From positions 1-16,037 of the forward strand of contig CAKOLH010000020.1 of assembly GCA_934096105.1 (NCBI GenBank): DNA of 16,037 bases, in the 5' to 3' direction. This DNA comes from an uncultured Bacilli bacterium. Lineage in GTDB: Bacteria > Bacillota_I > Bacilli_A > RF39 > UBA660. The position numbers and the translations under genes are program-made. Below are positions 14,031 through 16,037 of the stretch, piece by piece (the first letter of the stretch is position 1; the number at the start of each line of letters is the position of its first letter). The notes under the pieces are model-generated. The model ran no database searches. It was not told the origin of the DNA and saw nothing but the letters and a program-made list of their open reading frames with translations.

Positions 14031-14047
14031 TTGTCAACTTTGTCAAC
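14031..14047 (+). repeat. Two direct copies of TTGTCAAC
   Basis: The 8-base sequence occurs at 14031-14038 and 14040-14047, one helical-turn-like step of 9 bp apart. It sits about 100 bp upstream of the repeat-protein promoter. A protein-binding site is possible; nothing proves it. Confidence 0.4.
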
Positions 14048-14059
14048 AATCTGAAACCG

Positions 14060-14086
14060 CTAGTTAAACTAGTGAAATTTTATTTT
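14060..14086 (+). other. Inverted repeat resembling the prmC terminator
   Basis: CTAGTT and AACTAG pair around one base (14060-14072), followed by TGAAATTTTATTTT. The right half, ACTAGTGA plus an AT-rich tail, matches 13502-13518 closely, so it looks like a degenerate copy of the hairpin after prmC. Its distance from any stop codon argues against a main terminator function. Confidence 0.4.
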
Positions 14087-14131
14087 CTATATAAATATTA
14101 TGTAAAATATACGTTAATTTAATTAAAAGTA

Positions 14132-14159
14132 TTGCTTTTATGATGTAATTTGATATAAT
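14132..14159 (+). promoter_or_regulatory. Promoter with extended -10 for the repeat-protein gene
   Basis: TTGCTT at 14132-14137, 16 bp and TATAAT at 14154-14159 preceded by TGA, an extended -10. GAGGTG at 14167-14172 serves as the ribosome binding site. Confidence 0.7.
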
Positions 14160-14181
14160 TGATTTAGAGGTGATTACATAT

Positions 14182-16037
14182 ATGAATAATGAAATAAGGA
14201 ATGGTTGGATAGACATTATATCTAAAATGTATAAAGACTTACATGATTCAGAAAGAGTTATGCATGTTTCAAAAGAATCTGATGAAAAAAGAGAAAAATT
14301 ACTTAGTTATTTTAATAGATTAGAAGAGATACATAAGAGAGTAGCCGAGAGTAAAAATAAATCTGATGAAAAGTTACTTAAAGGCTTCTATTACGATTTA
14401 TATGTAACAAAACCTGAAGACATACTTGAATCTTATTTTCAAAATCAAGTTAAACTTGTTAGGGAAAGAGGATATGGTAATATTGAACTAACTAATGAAG
14501 ACAGAAAAAGAATGACTGATCAAGTTATTGAAGACCAAAAACATTCTTTAGATAAGTGGATAGAATATTTTTTATATGATGAAGAAAGTAAATCCTATGA
14601 AATGTGGGAAAAATACTGGGTATTTCAAGGATTACAAAGTTTAGGTAAATATGATAAAGAAACTCTTGAGTTTAGTAAGAGAGATAAAACAACAGTATAT
14701 CCGTTTCCACCAGTAGAAAGAGAATTTATTTTTACTACACTACATTTAATGGAAGATTATATTAAAGATAAAAAAGGTGATGAAGAAATTAAATCTGCCT
14801 TAGGTAGTGGTAACTTTAAAATGTTATATGAATATGTTATTAAACAGAGTATGTTAAAAGGAGAACTTCAAAGTAACACTACTAGTGGTAAATGGGTAAA
14901 ATATGAACAAGGTAGTGACTATAATATTTTAAGAAATTCACTTCAAGGGTATTACACCGGATGGCTTACTGCTGCTGGTGAAGACTTTGCCATAGATCAG
15001 TTAGCAGATGGAGATTTTTATGTTTATTATTCTCTTGATAATAATGGTGATGCCAAAGTACCTAGAATTGCTATTAGAATGGATGGAAATAATAAAATTG
15101 GAGAAATTAGAGGAATAGCAGATAAGCAAAATATGGAGCCTGAGATGATGCCTATTCTTGAAGAAAAATTAAGAGAATTCCCTGATAGAGATGAATATTT
15201 AAAAAAAGAGCATGATATGAAATTACTTACTTTAATTGATAAAAAAGTAAACAATAATATTGAACTAACTTTGGACGAACTTAGATTTTTATACGAAATT
15301 GATAGTAAAATTGAAGGATTTGGTTATAGAGAAGATCCTAGAATAAATGAAATAAAAAGCAAGAGAAATATAAAGAAAGATTATGCACTAATATTTGATG
15401 TAAAGGAAGAAGAAATTGCTCTATCACAGGAAGAATGGGAAAAAAATCAAAATAATTTTAAGGTTTTAACTTCTCATTTAAACCTATATCAAAAAGATTT
15501 ACTAATAACCCTATGTCTTGCAATTGATCCAAAAGGCTTTTTGCTACCTCAATATATTTGTGGTGGATTAGATTTGGACACTTTAATTAGAGCTCCTGGC
15601 CTTGTCTTACCTCAATATATTGGTGGTGATTTATATTTGAGCAAGTTAACTAGTGCCGATGGCCTTGCCTTACCTAAAAGTATAGGTGGTAATTTATATT
15701 TGCGCGGATTAACTAGTGCTGAAGGCCTTGTCTTACCTCAAAGTATTGGTGGTGGATTAGATTTGGGATGCTTAACTAGTGCTGAAGGCCTTGTCTTACC
15801 TCAAAATATTGGTGGTGGATTGGATTTGCACGGCTTAACTAGTGCAGAAGGCCTTGTCTTACCTCAAAGTATTGGTGGTGGATTGGATTTGCACGGCTTA
15901 ACTAGTGCAGAAGGCCTTGTCTTACCTCAAAGTGTTGGTGGTAGATTAGATTTGGGCAGATTAACTAGTGCAGAAGGCCTTGTCTTACCTCAAAGTGTTG
16001 GTGGTTATTTAGATTTGGGCAGATTAACTAGTGCAGA
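14182..16037 (+). CDS. Large protein with 21-residue solenoid-type repeats (3' end outside the window)
   Basis: The frame is open from ATG 14182 to the window end, 618 codons. The start has GAGGTG nine bases upstream and an extended -10 promoter. Residues 1-450 form a largely charged, soluble region without signal peptide. Within it, KWVKYEQGSDY, QGYYTGWLTAAGEDFAIDQL, GDFYVYYSLD and PRIAIRMDG...IGEIRGIADKQN (about 234-320) resemble a conserved but unnamed region that I recall from repeat proteins of candidate-phylum and gut bacteria; there the motif is commonly TGWCTAG, here Cys is replaced by Leu. From residue 451 on there are eight complete repeats of the type EGLVLPQSIGGGLDLxxLTSA, the pattern of a beta-solenoid or leucine-rich-like stack. 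Base composition inside the repeats is richer in G and C than in nearby genes. Function unknown; a binding or recognition role is an inference from the repeats. Confidence 0.85.
   Translation, partial: MNNEIRNGWIDIISKMYKDLHDSERVMHVSKESDEKREKLLSYFNRLEEIHKRVAESKNKSDEKLLKGFYYDLYVTKPEDILESYFQNQVKLVRERGYGNIELTNEDRKRMTDQVIEDQKHSLDKWIEYFLYDEESKSYEMWEKYWVFQGLQSLGKYDKETLEFSKRDKTTVYPFPPVEREFIFTTLHLMEDYIKDKKGDEEIKSALGSGNFKMLYEYVIKQSMLKGELQSNTTSGKWVKYEQGSDYNILRNSLQGYYTGWLTAAGEDFAIDQLADGDFYVYYSLDNNGDAKVPRIAIRMDGNNKIGEIRGIADKQNMEPEMMPILEEKLREFPDRDEYLKKEHDMKLLTLIDKKVNNNIELTLDELRFLYEIDSKIEGFGYREDPRINEIKSKRNIKKDYALIFDVKEEEIALSQEEWEKNQNNFKVLTSHLNLYQKDLLITLCLAIDPKGFLLPQYICGGLDLDTLIRAPGLVLPQYIGGDLYLSKLTSADGLALPKSIGGNLYLRGLTSAEGLVLPQSIGGGLDLGCLTSAEGLVLPQNIGGGLDLHGLTSAEGLVLPQSIGGGLDLHGLTSAEGLVLPQSVGGRLDLGRLTSAEGLVLPQSVGGYLDLGRLTSA
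15532..16035 (+). repeat. Eight in-frame 63-bp tandem repeats
   Basis: Units start at 15532, 15595, 15658, 15721, 15784, 15847, 15910 and 15973, and the array continues past the window. Units 1-3 are diverged. Units 4-8 are almost identical in DNA: units 5 and 6 differ at one base and units 7 and 8 in one codon only. Each encodes a 21-residue repeat with an invariant LP, GG, L-x-L and LTSA frame in most copies. Confidence 0.95.

Noticed and set aside
15532..16035. Regular 63-bp repeats as a CRISPR array or minisatellite
   Set aside because: The period is constant, the units abut without spacers, and all lie in one open frame coding a consistent 21-residue motif.

Overview
The window is very AT-rich and reads with the standard bacterial code: TGA ends several genes and Trp is TGG. 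Gene content and order point to a low-GC Gram-positive organism of the Bacillota with a compact genome. Four genes, yabG, spoVG, yabP and yabQ, belong to the endospore programme, so the lineage forms spores or recently did. The closest order or genus cannot be fixed from the sequence. Small gut Bacilli or Clostridia with reduced genomes would fit.

Left part (1-6345, + strand): the 3' part of a cell-wall peptidase (LysM, G5, M23), then walJ and rlmH, overlapping by 1 and 4 nt and closed by a terminator. Next come a zinc-ribbon membrane protein and ksgA, then yabG-veg, spoVG, yabP-yabQ and divIC. The ksgA-yabG-veg-spoVG-yabP-yabQ-divIC order is a condensed version of the Bacillus subtilis region, without ispE, purR and spoIIE. 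Each small unit has its own promoter or terminator. The promoter before yabP resembles a mother-cell sigma-E promoter.

Middle part (6318-11499, mostly - strand): tilS-ftsH is an operon facing divIC across a bidirectional terminator. It is followed by an orphan gene on the + strand that converges on tyrS with a 4-nt overlap. tyrS is preceded by a T-box leader whose specifier is probably UAC. The gap between the tyrS promoter and the prfA promoter holds an unexplained element that folds into a perfect three-way junction (11524-11619).

Right part (11650-16037, + strand): prfA and prmC, which encode release factor 1 and the enzyme that methylates it, then a switch to accessory genes. The first is a stand-alone small protein with a domain known to me from macro-domain proteins. 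The second is a large protein, open at the window edge, with a conserved 450-residue N-terminal region and at least eight 21-residue repeats, most nearly identical at the DNA level. These two genes and the three-way-junction element are the least ordinary content of the window.
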